DNA of 64,000 nt from Diploptera punctata (GCA_030220185.1 JASPKZ010002338.1:784501-848500), one strand, 5' to 3'; shown: positions 41,320 through 53,089, counted from the first letter of the stretch. A program made the numbers and translations. The notes: a model not told the origin generated them from the letters alone.

Positions 41320-42740
41320 CTCACTGGCACTATAGAACCTACAGGTTCAAGACCGCGCAGACATAAGCTCTCCATATATCTCTATCCTGATCTAATGTTT
41401 CCAATCATCCTCTGTATAATCTACTACTCTAAAATCATGGTTAATGTTATTCTCCCATTTCATTTTGGGCATTTTCCCTCTAGTTTTCCTACAAGAAGTT
41501 TTCATGTCCCCTTTTCAATCGTCATTCGTACCACATGTCCTGCCCATCAGTTTATGAGACTTAGCTGTTCTTATTATATCTCGTATCCCACAAAATCCAT
41601 GTAGCTCTCTGTTGTGTAGTATTCTTCATTCGCTTCCTTATTTATCTCTCTTTGATCCAAAAATGTTCCTAAAACTTTATTCTCAAATACTTGTAATATT
41701 TTCTCGTCTCTTAAAGCAGGAATCCATGTTTGGTATACATATAACTGGGAGAATAACAGTTCTATGTGTTTTAAGTTAGGCTAATTTTTTTTAGGGAAAT
41801 TAGGACGACAAGAATCCCTGCAATACATAAAATAGCATGCATTTCCAGAATTGACGCTATGTTTAATTTCTTTGTGAATCTCATACCTGTTTGTAATTAT
41901 TGTTCCTAGGTATTTGAATTCAGCCACTTCCTCAAAATTTCCCTCATTTGTCATTAGCTGTCCATTTCCATTACACAATGAATTTCTATGTGTAACTATA
42001 GGCCTATATTTAATTTTATTGATGTTTACTTCTAACCCCAATTTCTTAGTGTTATTCAATATATTGTGTGTGTTGGTCCTTAGTACCTCCTCGCTATCGC
42101 CTAATAATAGGCCTATATCATCAGCATGAACAGCTAATTAATTGAATTGTAGGCCTTCATCTCTAAAGGTTTGGTAGCATGAACAAGTAGAGAATATAGT
42201 ATATCCCCTTTGCTTTAAACCTAATATGAATCTCAAAAGTTTTTGAAAACTGTTTTCCTACTCGCACCCTACTTTTTGCACCATTCTAATGAGTTTAACA
42301 TTTTTTTTTTAGGAATTCCGCTTCTCCTTCTTAATTGAATGGTATGCCTTTTTGAAGTCTATGTATAGTTGATGCACAATGCCATTATGTTCCCATTTAT
42401 TTTCTTAAAATCTGCCTTATACAAAAATGTGATCTGTTGTAGATATATTTTTTCCGAATCCGCATTTATGCGCACTTAATACGTTGTCAATGTATTGGGG
42501 GGGGGGGGGGAGTACATAAATATGGATACTAATGTACTGTATTTGTTAGAATTTTCTGTGAAGTTGAAAGTAATGATATACCCTTGTAGTTGTTACAATC
42601 AGTTTTATCTCTTTTCTTGAAGATTGGTACGATAATAATTTATTCTTTCCATTCATTTGGAAGAGCATCTTTTTCCCAAATCATACTAAGCAACCGACGT
42701 ATATTGTCATAAATCTATATTAGTGTTATTTTTTTCCTGC
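41320..42740 (-). pseudogene. LINE fragment (family G1), longest copy
   Basis: From the family tail at 41320 inward: EVAEFKYLGTIITNRYEIHK, ADDIGLLLG (YxDD region, near 42110), then a decayed palm with AFKKAYHSIKKEKRNS-like text (near 42330) and fingers to about 42740. Many frameshifts. A run of 14 G at 42497-42510 sits inside it. Confidence 0.75.
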
Positions 42741-42894
42741 ACTACCATGAATAATTTGATAATTACAAATTATATTGCGGTAACTTTAAATTATTTTAAT
42801 ATTGATCTATTTAGTTCTAGTTCCAGAATTAAATAGTACAATTTGTTATATCTACTATTTTTATAATACACGTTTGATTAAAATATATTAAAGA

Positions 42895-43680
42895 TTTATC
42901 ACAAGTAATGCCACGAGTGATTTACAAATTATCGATAAATTCACGACTCACGAAGTGAGGAGTGAATTTATGTAGAGAATTTGAAATTCAAGAGTGGCAT
43001 TTGTTAGGACTATTTAACGAATAAAATTAAGCTGTTTACTCACAAATCATTATTTAAATATAGTTATTACAAAAAATATTTATTTATTTAATGTAAATGA
43101 CGATGTTTGAAAACAAATGAGAAACGATGTTTGAAAACAAAGGAGAAACGATTGTTACGCTTGTTCATCACTGCAACCAGATCATATTATTTATTGCCAA
43201 AGGATCGCAATATTGTAAGAATGTACCCTTGTGGAGAAATTTATAACCAACGTAATAGGTATTAATTAATTTTTGATGTCCTATCATGTTAATGTGTCAA
43301 TTATATTTTTCTGCAACGTTATTTCCTGGAAAATAATTCGTTTAAGAAAGTGCAAACAGATGTTTTTTTTTTTGTGGTACAATCAATTGCTACAAATGTT
43401 GTTATATTATCTCCCGCAAGCACCATCAACTGACATTCATGCACTATATATACAATCTGGTAGCCGTATTTCTTAGAGAGTCAGTCACTGCAAAATAATG
43501 CAATGACCTATTCAGAATGTTAAAAAGGAGGAGTTTTCTTTAATATGATAAACTTATTTGATAAATTTGAGGTGAAACAAGACTGTGATTGGTTGTAATT
43601 AAAAAATCATTGAAATGTGATTGGTCATTGAATCCCATTTGGGGCATGAGTTAAATAGTCACCTAATTTGCCACTTTTCA
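42895..43680 (+). mobile_element. Noncoding repeat family I, copy
   Basis: The head palindrome has decayed to GTAATGCCACGAGTGATTTA...GAGTGGCATTTGTTAGGAC. The body and the end CATGAGTTAAATAGTCA are present. A 26-bp piece of the body (GAAAACAAATGAGAAACGAT) is duplicated in tandem near 43110. Confidence 0.8.
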
Positions 43681-43692
43681 GAAAATTATTAC

Positions 43693-43725
<33 letters not shown>
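43681..43725. repeat. (ATT)n microsatellite
   Basis: Trinucleotide run between two family I copies. Similar ATT runs occur at 46928, 47347, 48336, 54120 and 54360. Confidence 0.9.
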
Positions 43726-43726
<1 letters not shown>

Positions 43727-43834
43727 TCTGAAATAGTAGATATTATTTCAACATGACATTAACACGTTGATAATTATTATAATGGCGATTCAATAAAATA
43801 TATCAATATTGAAAATTACCACCATTTCCTTGAC

Positions 43835-44520
43835 ATGCATAAGTAATGCCACGAGTGATTTCCAATTTATCTAGAGAATTTGGAAATCAAGAGTGGCATT
43901 TGTTAGGACTATTTAACGAATAAAATTAAGCTGTTTACTCACAAATCATTATTTAACTAGAGTTATTTTAAAATATTTATATATTTAATGTAAACGGCGA
44001 TGTTCGAAAACAAATGAGAAACGATAGGTACGCTTCATCTGCTTCTTTTGTTTATCACTGCAACCAGATCATACTATTTATTGCCAATGGAACGCGATAT
44101 TATAAGAATGCTCTCTAGTGGAGAAAAAATGAAACACACCAAACTGTATATTAATTCATTTCTGATGTCGTATGATGTAAATATGGCAATTCTATTTTTC
44201 TGGATTGTTACCTGGGAAAAAATACATTTAAGAAAGTGCAAACAGTGGTTTTTTTATATTAACTCCTACAAGCGCTATGTGTTGACATCTATGCACTATA
44301 TATACAATCTGGTAGCCGCATTTCTTATAGGCTCAGTCACTGCAAAATAATGGTCAGACCTGTTCAGAATATTAAAAAGGAGGAGCTTTCTTTAATATGG
44401 TAATTATAACACTGATAAATATTTCGTGAAACACGACTCTGATTGGTTGTAAAACAAATCATTGAAACGTGATTGGCCATTGAGTCCCATTTGGGGCATG
44501 AGTTGAATAGTCATAATAAA
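43835..44520 (+). mobile_element. Noncoding repeat family I, copy
   Basis: Same orientation as the previous copy, 940 bp away. The head palindrome is shortened; the tail reads CATGAGTTGAATAGTCA. Confidence 0.8.
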
Positions 44521-44726
44521 TCAAACATGTTAAATTTTAACTGGTACGTGAAACGCGTGTAATTTTATTTTGAATCAATTGTTAACACAAATTGTCTGAT
44601 TGATTCGTGATATTTCGTGTTTCCGGGAAATTAAATGTTTTCAACCGAACATGAAACATCCGATCCTTTATGATATTTCGTTTCATTCATTTCAATTTGT
44701 TTTCTAACAAAAAGATAAATGATAGC

Positions 44727-45735
44727 AGAGCCTCATGGGCTAGTCAGCAGCTTCTGACTACAGTTCATGGGGTCCTGGCTTTGATACCCGGTCAGAACAC
44801 AAGACTGATTTATTCTTGTTCTTCACTTCAAGGTTTAGGCGATCCGCCTGTTCCGAATTCAAAATTATTCCTTCCATCTCTTCCTAGGTCTTCCTACATC
44901 GCTTAATCCCTTTGGTTTATAATGATATGCTATCTTGAGCTTCCATTCTCTGAACATGCTCTTCCCAGCCGACGCGGTGTTGTTGAATTCTGTCATTTAT
45001 TGAATATATTTCTAATTCATTTCTTATTTCTTCAGTTCTTATGTGGTCCAATTTTGTGCATCTTTTGGTCCTTCTTAGAAAAGTCATTTCTTTGTATTCT
45101 ACTGGAACTCCTCTTATTTGTTACCCATGACTCACTACTGTATAAAAGTACCGGTACCGCCATTGTTTTGTAGAACTTCAATCTTGTATCCTTCCTTGTT
45201 TTATGTTTAGTGTTCTATGAATGGCGCCACATATCATTTGAAATTTTGATATTAATTGTCTATATCATTACTTGTTCCATATCCAGAAGAAAATTCACAA
45301 CATGGATAATTAAAATTTAACACTTTTGACAGAGGTTTATTTTCTATAATTATTTGCGACCGTATGGGCGACTTTCCTAAAAAGGCCATTGTCTTCTCTA
45401 TAGATATTTTGAAATCGTACTCTTTTCTTATTTCATTTAAACAATGTAGAGGGAATTGTAAATCGTTTTCTGTATTTTGCATTATAACAACATCGTCAGC
45501 ATATAGTAAAGGGAATTATTCCTGTGCCTATCATGGTCTGGATTTACGTTAAGTTTAGGTTTAAGGACTTTCATGGCACTTCATTATCATTCATCACCAA
45601 TCATATCATCTGGGTAACGTAACTCCTCGTCTTCCGGGCACCCCAACTTAAGAAGCGAGTTAAAATTCCGCTATGCCAGGAGATTATATCAAAAGTCTCA
45701 TAAAGACAACCTGGTGACATTGGTAAAAAAATACA
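44727..45735 (+). mobile_element. SINE family D, split by a LINE
   Basis: The tRNA-like head is at 44727-44830 (GCCTCATGGGCTAGTCAGC). The body resumes at 45511 (GGGAATTATTCCTGTGCC) and ends in AACCTGGTGACATTGG plus an A-rich tail. Confidence 0.8.
44835..45510 (-). pseudogene. LINE fragment with YADD motif
   Basis: The minus frame starts YADDVVIMQNTENDLQ (RT motif C), then EIRKEYDFKISIEKTM and PIRSQIIIENKPLSKVLNFN. After a frameshift it continues with VPVLLYSSES-type text. It is inserted within SINE D. Confidence 0.8.
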
Positions 45736-46380
45736 TTTATAAAATAGTTACTTTTATTATGACGATCTTGTAGAAGATTTCCGGGCTTGTGTCCGTGGTC
45801 TTGAGGCTTGTAATTCCTAGAATTAATTTGGTTTTTGGTTGGGACCACACAATAAGCTTTTGTATACTGTGGTTAACGGTACCTCAAGGGTTGGCAGGTA
45901 CAAGTACCTAGCGAAGCGAAACTAATGTTTATCATAAAAGTAAATTTGATTGACGTGTTGAATATGTTCAAATTTACAAAACAATACATTTTGTTAAAAG
46001 GAATACTTGAGCCAATTTAATTAAAACTTCCTTGGAAAATGAATATAAAAGGCCAAGAAATTTTATTAACACAGTGTGGTTAGTCACTCTAATACGACCA
46101 CACAGTGTGGTTAGTAACTCACACACACACACACATACAGTGTGACTAGTTTATCATATTACAAGTATTCAGAGGAGTCTGTTGCTCCCATATTATATTA
46201 TTATTAATTTGTTGTGAATATTGTGTTGTTCATAAGAGGTTAACAAAATAAACTCTTTTTAATTAATTACACAACTCATTGTTACTGATCATCGAATTCC
46301 TTGTCCTTCACATCAGTAGAACCCAGATAGAAGCCTAATCTAAAACACGCCCTAAAGAGATCCTCGTGCCTCCGCAAGTT
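45736..46380. other. Unassigned; possible solo LTR
   Basis: 46031-46290 has a TATA-like TATAAAAGG and an AATAAA region (AACAAAATAAACTC), and short ACACAGTGTGGTTAG direct repeats near 46072-46115 followed by (CA)n. It could be a retroviral-type LTR, but I find no target duplication or second copy. Confidence 0.3.
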
Positions 46381-46381
46381 C

Positions 46382-46422
46382 CCCGACGTTTCGCCAGAGA
46401 TTGCGTCCGACATCCTCAAGGG
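46382..46422 (-). ncRNA. Hammerhead-like motif in Penelope fragment
   Basis: Minus strand: helix I CCC/GGG, core TTGAGGAT, helix II GTCGGA/TCTGGC (6 pairs with two wobbles), then GAAACGTC. The surrounding 46300-46480 looks like a Penelope terminal fragment. Confidence 0.55.
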
Positions 46423-46494
46423 TTGTCTTGAGACTGGCAATTTTGTCGACTACCTGCCCCATTTATACATTCATCCGCGACGTGTTCTCTGCGC

Positions 46495-46620
46495 GGTATA
46501 TTGGTGTAGGAATGTTATCGTAGGCTTTTTCTATATCTATAAATACTAGATGTAGCGGTTGTGCTCTGATGGTGAGATTGCTTTCTAATAAGTGATTATG
46601 TACACGGTGTCAACAAATGA
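46495..46620 (-). pseudogene. LINE RT motif A scrap
   Basis: The minus frame reads FIDIEKAYDNIPTP, the RT motif A with its catalytic Asp, preceded by the usual HLV-type strand. Confidence 0.7.
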
Positions 46621-46724
46621 TGTATACAACTCCATGTCTCTATAGAATAAACTATATAAAATATATAACTAGACTATATTATCACCTCTTTATTATTTTT
46701 TGTCCAATGCCATCACGCTATCTT

Positions 46725-46905
46725 TTATTACTTTTTTTGGCTTTCTTCCCTGGCATCGGCAGAATTGTAATCCATTTCTTACGTTAGGGCAGCTGAAAGG
46801 CGCAGTTACGTTACTCCGATGGTATGATAGGTGATAAATGATAATGAAGCGCCAGGTGAATTCTTAACCTAAATTCAAGAACAATGGGCAACCACAGTTT
46901 TATTT
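46725..46905 (-). mobile_element. SINE family D, partial
   Basis: Reverse of the family body (GTAATCCATTTCTTACG ... GAAGCGCCAGGTGAATTC). Head absent. Confidence 0.75.
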
Positions 46906-46926
46906 ATTAAATATAAAGTAAAAATA

Positions 46927-46927
<1 letters not shown>

Positions 46928-46956
<29 letters not shown>
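46928..46956. repeat. (ATT)n microsatellite
   Basis: Trinucleotide run next to a LINE tail. Confidence 0.9.
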
Positions 46957-46957
<1 letters not shown>

Positions 46958-46959
46958 AC

Positions 46960-47349
46960 TTACTCACTGGCACTATCGAACCCGTAGGTTCATGGCCGCG
47001 CGGACATAAGCTCTCTATACATCCCTATCCTGAGCTAATGCTTTCCAATCATTCCCTGTATAATCTACTTCCCTCAAATCATAGTTAATGTTGTTCTCCC
47101 ACCTCATTCTTGGTCTACCAACTAGGCGTTTTCCCTCTGGCTTTCCTACAAAAAGCTTCCATGCACGTCTTTCATTCCCCATACGCGCAACATGTCCTGC
47201 CCATCGCAGTCTACGAGACTTAATTGTTCTTATTATATCTGGCATCCTATGAAGACCATGCAGTTCATTGTTATGTAGTCTTCTCCATTCACCTGTCTGT
47301 TCATCTCTCTTTGGTCCAAAAATTTTCCTAAGAACTTTATTCTCAAAAT

Positions 47350-47350
<1 letters not shown>
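46960..47350 (-). pseudogene. LINE 3' end fragment (family G1)
   Basis: The minus frame reads MPDIIRTIKSRRLRWAGHVA, GKRLVGRPRMRWENN and YVRAAMNLRVR at the 3' end (left). The 5' side stops in an ATT microsatellite (47347-47420). Confidence 0.85.
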
Positions 47351-47383
<33 letters not shown>

Positions 47384-47384
47384 G

Positions 47385-47416
<32 letters not shown>

Positions 47417-47420
47417 TTTT
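47347..47420. repeat. (ATT)n with GTA interruptions
   Basis: Imperfect trinucleotide tract joining two LINE fragments of different families and opposite orientation. Confidence 0.9.
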
Positions 47421-47426
47421 ATTTAT

Positions 47427-47680
47427 AATGGATGAGATTGAACACGGAAGGCTAAAATGGTATGGACACGTAAGAAGAATGCAGGATGGAAGAGTACCAA
47501 AGGCCGTCTATGCATGGAAAATTGAAAGAAGGAACAGAAAAGGAAGACCTAAGAACAACCTGGAAGAAAACATTCAAAATTCAATGAGGAAATGTGGTGT
47601 AACAGATGAAGACTCGGAGGACAAAGAACGATGGAGAACTTTAATTAAGGGAAATTTGTGAATGTTTGTTGCAAACTGAT
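47427..47680 (+). pseudogene. LINE C-terminal fragment
   Basis: An open frame reads MDEIEHGRLKWYGHVRRMQD, AVYAWKIERRNRKGRPKNN and DKERWRTLIKGNL before the stop. It resembles 19240-19640 in layout but is a different family. Confidence 0.75.
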
Positions 47681-47804
47681 AGTCTGTAAGTCCGTAGTCA
47701 TTTATATTTATTTATTTTTAATTCATGTTAATTACTAAGATTGGTTGGAGAAAACCTTCAATGATGAGGAAAATTCTCAAAATAATAAAAAATAAAAATT
47801 CTTT

Positions 47805-48045
47805 TATTAAGAATATTCCACAATACAGTGTTTCCCCTTCAACCCAAAGTGATTTGTCGCCAGAAGTTCCTGTCTAGAGCATCTTCTTCCCTCAAGTCTC
47901 TAGCTTCCATACTTCTCCTCACTCCATCTATCCAACGTTCTCTAGGTTTGCCTCTCCAACTTCTTCCATTAGCTTTGCAATTACCAATTAGGGATCTTCT
48001 TTTGCATTCTCTCTTCTTCCATGATTTTTTTTTTTCCTCCAATGC
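47805..48045 (-). pseudogene. LINE C-terminal fragment
   Basis: The minus frame reads RSLIGNCKANGRSWRGKPRE, RWIDGVRRSMEARDLREED and ALDRNFWRQITLG, the end of a LINE ORF2. It overlaps the tail of a SINE D copy. Confidence 0.75.
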
Positions 48046-48334
48046 CCCAGGTTGTCATTTCAACATTTCTGGTGTTCTCTCCTGGCATTGGTTTTATTGT
48101 AACCCACTTCTGAAGTTGGGGCGCCTGGAAGGCGGAGTTACGTTACCCCGATGATATTATGGATGATAAATGATAATGAAGCGCCAGGAGAGTTCTTAAC
48201 CTAAATTCCAGACCATGGACAACCACAGAAATGATTCCCTTTAAGGAAAAATTCCTATGGTTTGACTGGGAATCGAATCCGCGACCTCATGAACAGTAAT
48301 CAGGAACGCTGACCACTAGCCCATGAGGCTGGTC

Positions 48335-48335
<1 letters not shown>
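48026..48335 (-). mobile_element. SINE family D, complete copy
   Basis: The tRNA-like head is at the right (minus: GCCTCATGGGCTAGTGGTCA, GGATTCGATTCCC), with the full body and A-rich tail at the left. Confidence 0.85.

Positions 48336-48382
<47 letters not shown>
48336..48382. repeat. (ATT)n microsatellite
   Basis: Trinucleotide run between SINE D and a LINE tail. Confidence 0.9.
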
Positions 48383-48383
<1 letters not shown>

Positions 48384-48389
48384 ATCAGA

Positions 48390-48710
48390 AATTCATATAT
48401 AAAAGAAAAAATGCAGGTACAATATTCAATATTAGATTTTATAAAGAAGAAACAATTAAATTGGTACGGACACATTAGAAGAATGGAAGAAGGAAGACTA
48501 CCTAAGACAATCATGGATTGGGAACCACAGGGAAGGAAAACTATTACGTGGATTCAGGGAATCAATGAAGCTAAGAGGGAATGGGAAATAGAAGAAGATA
48601 TATGGATGAACAGACAAGAATGGAAAAATGTGTTGAAACAAATGTGTAGTTAACTGTGAACATGGGTACCGGAAAAAATGTATATTCATTGTAAAAGCCG
48701 GAATAAAAAT
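48390..48710 (+). pseudogene. LINE 3' end fragment (family G3)
   Basis: Frame ILDFIKKKQLNWYGHIRRME, ITWIQGINEAKREWEIEEDI, MNRQEWKNVLKQMCS, stop, then CCGGAATAAAAATA. It lacks the KKKGRPN stretch of the 14.5 kb copy. Confidence 0.85.
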
Positions 48711-48734
48711 ATATTATTATTATCATCATTATCA

Positions 48735-49405
48735 TGGACAGCTAATGACAAATGAGGGAAATTTTGAGGAAGTGGCTGAATTCAAATACCTAGGAACAAT
48801 GATCACAAATAGGAATGAGATGCACAAAGAAATTAAACATAGGCTCAATTCTGGAAATGCGTGCTATTATGCATTGCAGAGACTCTTGATGTCCCAACTC
48901 CTTTCAAAAAACGTTAAAACTGAAAATATATAAAACTATTATTCTACCAGTTATATGGATGCGAAACTTGGACTCTTACTTTAAGGGAGGAAAGGAGATT
49001 ACAAGTGTTTGAGAATAAAGTATTTAGGAAAATTTTTGAACTAAAGAGAGATGAACAGACAGGTGAATGGAGAAGACTACTTAACAATGAACTACATGGT
49101 CTTTATAGGAAGCCAGATATAATAAGAACAGTTAAGTCTCGTAGACTGCGATGGGCAGGACATGTTGCACGTATGGGGAATGAAAGACTTGCATGGAGGC
49201 TTCTTGTAGGAAAGCCAAAGGGAAAACGCCCAGTTGGTAGACCAAGAATGAGGTGGGAGAATAACATGAACTATGATTTGAGGGAAGTAGATTATACAGG
49301 GAATGATTGGAAAGCATTAGCTCAGGATAGGGATGTATGGAGAGCTTATGTCCGTGCGGCCATGAACCTGCGGGTTCGATAGTGCCAGTGAGTAAGTAAG
49401 TAAGT
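48735..49405 (+). pseudogene. LINE 3' end fragment (family G1), best tail copy
   Basis: NEGNFEEVAEFKYLGTMITN, then a frameshift near 48925, LTLREERRLQVFENKVFRKI, EWRRLLNNELHGLYRKPDII and SRRLRWAGHVARMGNERLAW through AYVRAAMNLRVR. Tail GTAAGTAAGTAAGT. The second frame is open for 125 residues. Confidence 0.9.
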
Positions 49406-49685
49406 ATCATCATTATCACCATCATTATCATTATTATTAAATCTGATTTATTAATTCGACCTTGTTAGCACATGTTGTCTGATGCTTATATTCCCGAGAG
49501 AAAATTAATATCGTAAATCTATATAATAAACCTGATTTTACATGCATTTTCTTTTAGGTTCTATATGTTGTGTGACGCAAATGCAGATTGAAGTGGATAT
49601 ATACAGGCAGAAATAGGCTTGAGGTTGCTAGTCGACTGTTGTGTTCCCAGTTGGATGCTGCATTAAGTTTTGTTTTGTGTTGCAG
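49406..49685. other. Upstream of the host gene exon
   Basis: Two acceptor-like sites are visible: TTTTCTTTTAG at about 49559 and TTTTGTGTTGCAG ending 49685. This is probably intron or 5' UTR of the gene that follows. Confidence 0.4.
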
Positions 49686-49714
49686 GTATTTTTTTATCAC
49701 ATTGACGTAACAAA

Positions 49715-49757
49715 ATGGCCACCTTGTCCACACTTCTGTTTGTTCTGTTTACAACAG
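49715..49757 (+). CDS. Signal-peptide exon of an Ig-superfamily gene
   Basis: The ATG at 49715 sits in a strong context (CAAAATGG), with an in-frame TGA at 49703. It encodes MATLSTLLFVLFTT plus one base of the next codon, then a consensus donor GTAAGT at 49758 (phase 1). The hydrophobic run LLFVLF makes a short signal peptide. An acceptor at about 49685 suggests that the exon begins at 49686 with a 29-base 5' UTR and that an untranslated exon lies further upstream. Its phase and content fit the exon at 54535. No pol II promoter can be placed. Confidence 0.75.
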
Positions 49758-49792
49758 GTAAGTTCTACAAGAAAACTATAATTTATATTTAT

Positions 49793-50330
49793 CTAGAAGT
49801 CCCGGCCACGCGTTACTGTGGCTAAGATATACGTTAAAATTTTTAATTAAGTTGCTGTCTTTCAGCCAGATTACTTAAAACTATTACTTACACACGAAAT
49901 TAATAATATTGAAAATAAAATAAACACTGGATACACTTAAATTATGAAATAATCAATATTTGTAATTCAATTGAAATTCGCGGTTGCAACAAAAAGCACA
50001 GCCATCTGGATCTCTCTTTGTTAAATAATAAACTAATCACCTTACACCGTCATCTGTTAGAATCGTATGGAATTCACAGATAATTACATCGCCATCTGTT
50101 AGAATCGTATGGAACTCACAGATAATTATAACTCTTTGTTAAATAATAAACAAATAATTTACAATAAAAAAATAATGCGACTATAAATTTAGTTATAAAC
50201 TACCCTAAGTCTCAAGTTGGAACAAACTGCACACAGTGTGCAAAACTTTATTAAAATCGGTTCAGTAGTTTAGGATTCCATCGCGGACAAACAACGTGAC
50301 ACGAAATTTTTATATATTAAGATAGTTCAC
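49793..50330 (-). mobile_element. Helitron-like nonautonomous element
   Basis: Minus strand starts TATCTTAATATATAAAAATTTC, contains GATTTTAATAAAGTTTTGC, and ends with a GC hairpin CACAGTAACGCGTGGCCGGG and CTAG. An internal block (ACAGATAATTACATCGCCATC) is repeated near 50080 and 50115. Confidence 0.6.
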
Positions 50331-50389
50331 TATCTGTTGGAAGTTTAACTGTAACGTGGGTATTCTCACAAGAGAAATGTCAACAATTG

Positions 50390-51105
50390 AATAGTTTCCC
50401 CGAAAATAGATCTAACTCACAAACTACAAATTGTTGGGGAAATGAAAAAAAAAAAAAAAGTATAATGCTCATTTTGATGCTATTACCTTTATTATATCAC
50501 ATACATTTTATACTCTCGTCCTATTGATATCATATACAGCCAATTTGAATGCAAAATAACATGCTAATAACTAAATATTAACAATTTAATACAGAAATGA
50601 GTGCAAAAGTGATCTGTCTCTGTAGAGTGGAAAAATGATCTAACCCACATTTAACTAAAATGCTATAATGAGAAATAGCAAATACATATTCAACATTGAT
50701 TCAGTTAGAAAAATTCTAATTTAATCAGTTTTCAGTATTTATTTTCCATTTAATATTATTTCGTTATATTCTTTGTGTCTTTCTTATTTTCACTCAATTT
50801 CTCTAAGATTCTGATTAGAATTCACGGAACTGTGGTGGAATGAATTTTCACATGTGCAATAATCGTTTTTCTACACTGCTGTTAATGATTTGACTAACTG
50901 CTTCCGCCATTTTGTTACATATAGATCACTATTCGTTTGAAAGCCAACTTTTAAAAATAAATAAAAGAGGTCTGGAAGAGAGTATGGATAGTTTTACATG
51001 TACCATGCCGTGATACTGTCCGGATAGATCACTAATCCACTGAAAACTCAACTTTCGAATTTTTGTGGGTTAGATATCTTTTCGGGGCAACTATTCAATT
51101 GCATG
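50390..51105. mobile_element. TIR element of unknown class
   Basis: Inverted ends about 40 bp: CAATTGAATAGTTTCCCCGA at left, complement of CAATTGAATAGTTGCCCCGA at right, continuing AGAT(A)TCTAACCCAC. The interior is noncoding. The target duplication is not clear. Confidence 0.6.
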
Positions 51106-51376
51106 CCGAAATCTACCTTCAAACTTCTCCCAGAGTTGCGTTGTGATGTACAAAGACCGTGTCCAGAAATTTATTTGCCGTGTTTAACTGCAAGGCACAT
51201 AAATCAAAGCCAGAATTCAGCAATGAAAACCCACTGTGCAGAGCAGATGGACTCCCTGCTTGAGTATGCGCGGAGTGGAGTAAGGCGGGACCCTGCGCGG
51301 TAGCGAGAGTTTATCCAGTCTACCGAGTCATGAGTTGTATCACTCGCCTATTAAATGAGAGATTTGGCGCTGCATT

Positions 51377-51605
51377 TTAGTGCCTTACAGTTAAAAACGG
51401 GAGATCATTTTTTTGATATGCCCTTGATACATGATAACCCTTATCTGGGAGAAATTGCAAGGTCGATTTCGGGCTGTAGTGATTGACAGTTACCTTGTCA
51501 GAAGATAGTAATACATCATTAATGAGTTGTATATTTTGAGTCACTTCATATTTCTTGATCTTATGGAGACCAGTTTCGTCGCTTCTGTGCGACATTCTCA
51601 ATGCA
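51377..51605 (-). repeat. Penelope terminal fragment
   Basis: Starts on the minus strand with a hammerhead-like motif (51565-51605) followed by GAAATATGAAGTGACTCAA, related to the AAGTATGAGGTGAGTCAAG text of other foldbacks. No inverted partner is present. Confidence 0.55.
51565..51605 (-). ncRNA. Hammerhead-like motif, helix I weak
   Basis: Core TTGAGAAT, helix II GTCGC/GCGAC with a 6-base loop, then GAAACTGGTC with the AC/GT helix III. Helix I (GCA against TCC) is not complementary, so cleavage is doubtful. Confidence 0.4.
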
Positions 51606-51930
51606 TTACAACTATAACCTTGCGATTGTCCATCCTGTAAGTTGCTCTGGTTCGAATCTCACTCTGAGAAGAAATTCTCTCATAGAATTTTGACCAGTCG
51701 GCTATGGGACAGGTGTCCAACGAGCATCGTGATGAATTTGAAGTAGCTACAACAAGTAGTGGCTCCATGTTGATAAAACTGGTTATGGCGGTTGGGGGAT
51801 ACAACATGCTGACCACATGTCATTCCTATACTGGCTGGATGATTGCCTACCTCTGTGATCAAAACATGTGGATGTAAGGCCAGCAACCGTTTTGTAATTG
51901 AGCCTTCGAGGTCAGTCGCGCCATGCAACT
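51606..51930 (+). mobile_element. SINE family F, diverged copy
   Basis: Head end GGTTCGAATCTC, body GAGAAGAAATTCTCTCATAG, CATGCTGACCACATGTC, tail GTCAGTCGCGCCATGCAAC. Confidence 0.8.
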
Positions 51931-52109
51931 TCGTTAATATCAGCAGCTCTACAATTCATTGCTGAATCTTGGCTCAAGAACTCAGCAGAAATAGAACTGA
52001 AAATTACGTATGATTCACTGAATATCTTGAGAGAATGTACTTGTATTTTAATCAATTTATTTGTATAATTATCGTTATTATTATTTAATGATAATATTAT
52101 AATTTTATA

Positions 52110-52867
52110 CGGGCTTCCAATAAACCCGGACCGGCCTCACGGGGTTTCACCCGTCAGGCAGCGCTCTCTCCTCGTCCGCATTTCACTCTGCCAGCCGCTC
52201 GTCCTTGAACTAGTCAGTTTACTATCGTTCGACAAGATGAGACGTCAGCTGACATTAGAGCAGCGCATTTATGTGTGTAAATGTTATTATAAATACGAAT
52301 CAGCTCGTCGCGTTCGCGAGGAATTTATTCGGAACTTCCCTGGACAATTACCTCCTTCCAGATCGACAATCCACGATCTTGTGACTAAATTTGAGACCAC
52401 TGGTTCAGTACAAAATAAGAAACACACGCGAAAGCGTACGGTTCTCACCGAAGAAAATTAGACGAAATTGGCGAAATTTGGAACGTTCACCACAAAAATC
52501 ATTACCGAAATTAGCACAAGTTGGGATTTCCCTCGCTCCCCAGATCTAACAGTGTGTGATTTTTATTTGTGGGGTAGCCTGAAAGACAAAGTGTACAAAA
52601 CAAATCCGCACACATTGGAAGAACTGAAGAACAACAAAAAAATGAAATCAGAAACTTGACAGTGCCCGAACTACAGCGTGTCAATCTAATGTGTTTACTC
52701 GGTATAATGCCTGTTTAACTGCGGGAGGACAACATTTCCAACATTTTCTATAAGGTAAGAAACAGTTCAAGGACGGGGGCAGGCAGGGTGAATTGCGGGA
52801 GGAAGAGACAGCACTGCGTGCCGGGTGAAACTCCGTAAGGCCGGTCCGGTTTTATATTGGAAGCCCG
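52110..52867 (+). mobile_element. mariner-like element (family M), + copy
   Basis: TA lies before CGGGCTTCCAATAAAC; the right end is the complement of CGGGCTTCCAATATAAAACC. Terminal text CACGGGGTTTCACCCG is shared with the 30.4 kb copy. Confidence 0.85.
52237..52660 (+). pseudogene. mariner transposase, internally deleted
   Basis: Starts MRRQLTLEQRIYVCKCYYKY, REEFIRNFPGQLPPSRSTIH, TKFETTGSVQNKK (helix-turn-helix region), stop near 52459, then RSPDLTVCDFYLWGSLKDKV and YKTNPHTLEEL. The catalytic core between them is gone. Confidence 0.85.
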
Positions 52868-53089
52868 TTATTATTGTATCCCTGTAAGGACCATGCGGCA
52901 TAGGACACGTAGAAGTTCCTACAAAAGGTACTTTACATTATTACTGTAGGGCTATTTTATTGTATCATGTTTATTTTATTATTTTTATATTGTCATACAG
53001 CCATTTTGTAATAATTGTAAGATAAAATTATGGTATCGTGTTGCTATATTTTTATATTTCTTTTCTATCTATCTTCGGGTTTTTACAGC
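52868..53089. other. A+T-rich DNA, no gene seen
   Basis: No feature recognised. Confidence 0.45.

Noticed and set aside
45860..46290. Solo LTR of a retrovirus-like element
   Set aside because: TATA-like and poly(A)-like strings are present, but no target duplication, no convincing TG...CA ends and no second copy in the window.
47347..47420. CRISPR-like or regulatory array
   Set aside because: A simple trinucleotide repeat with no spacers; animal nuclear DNA.
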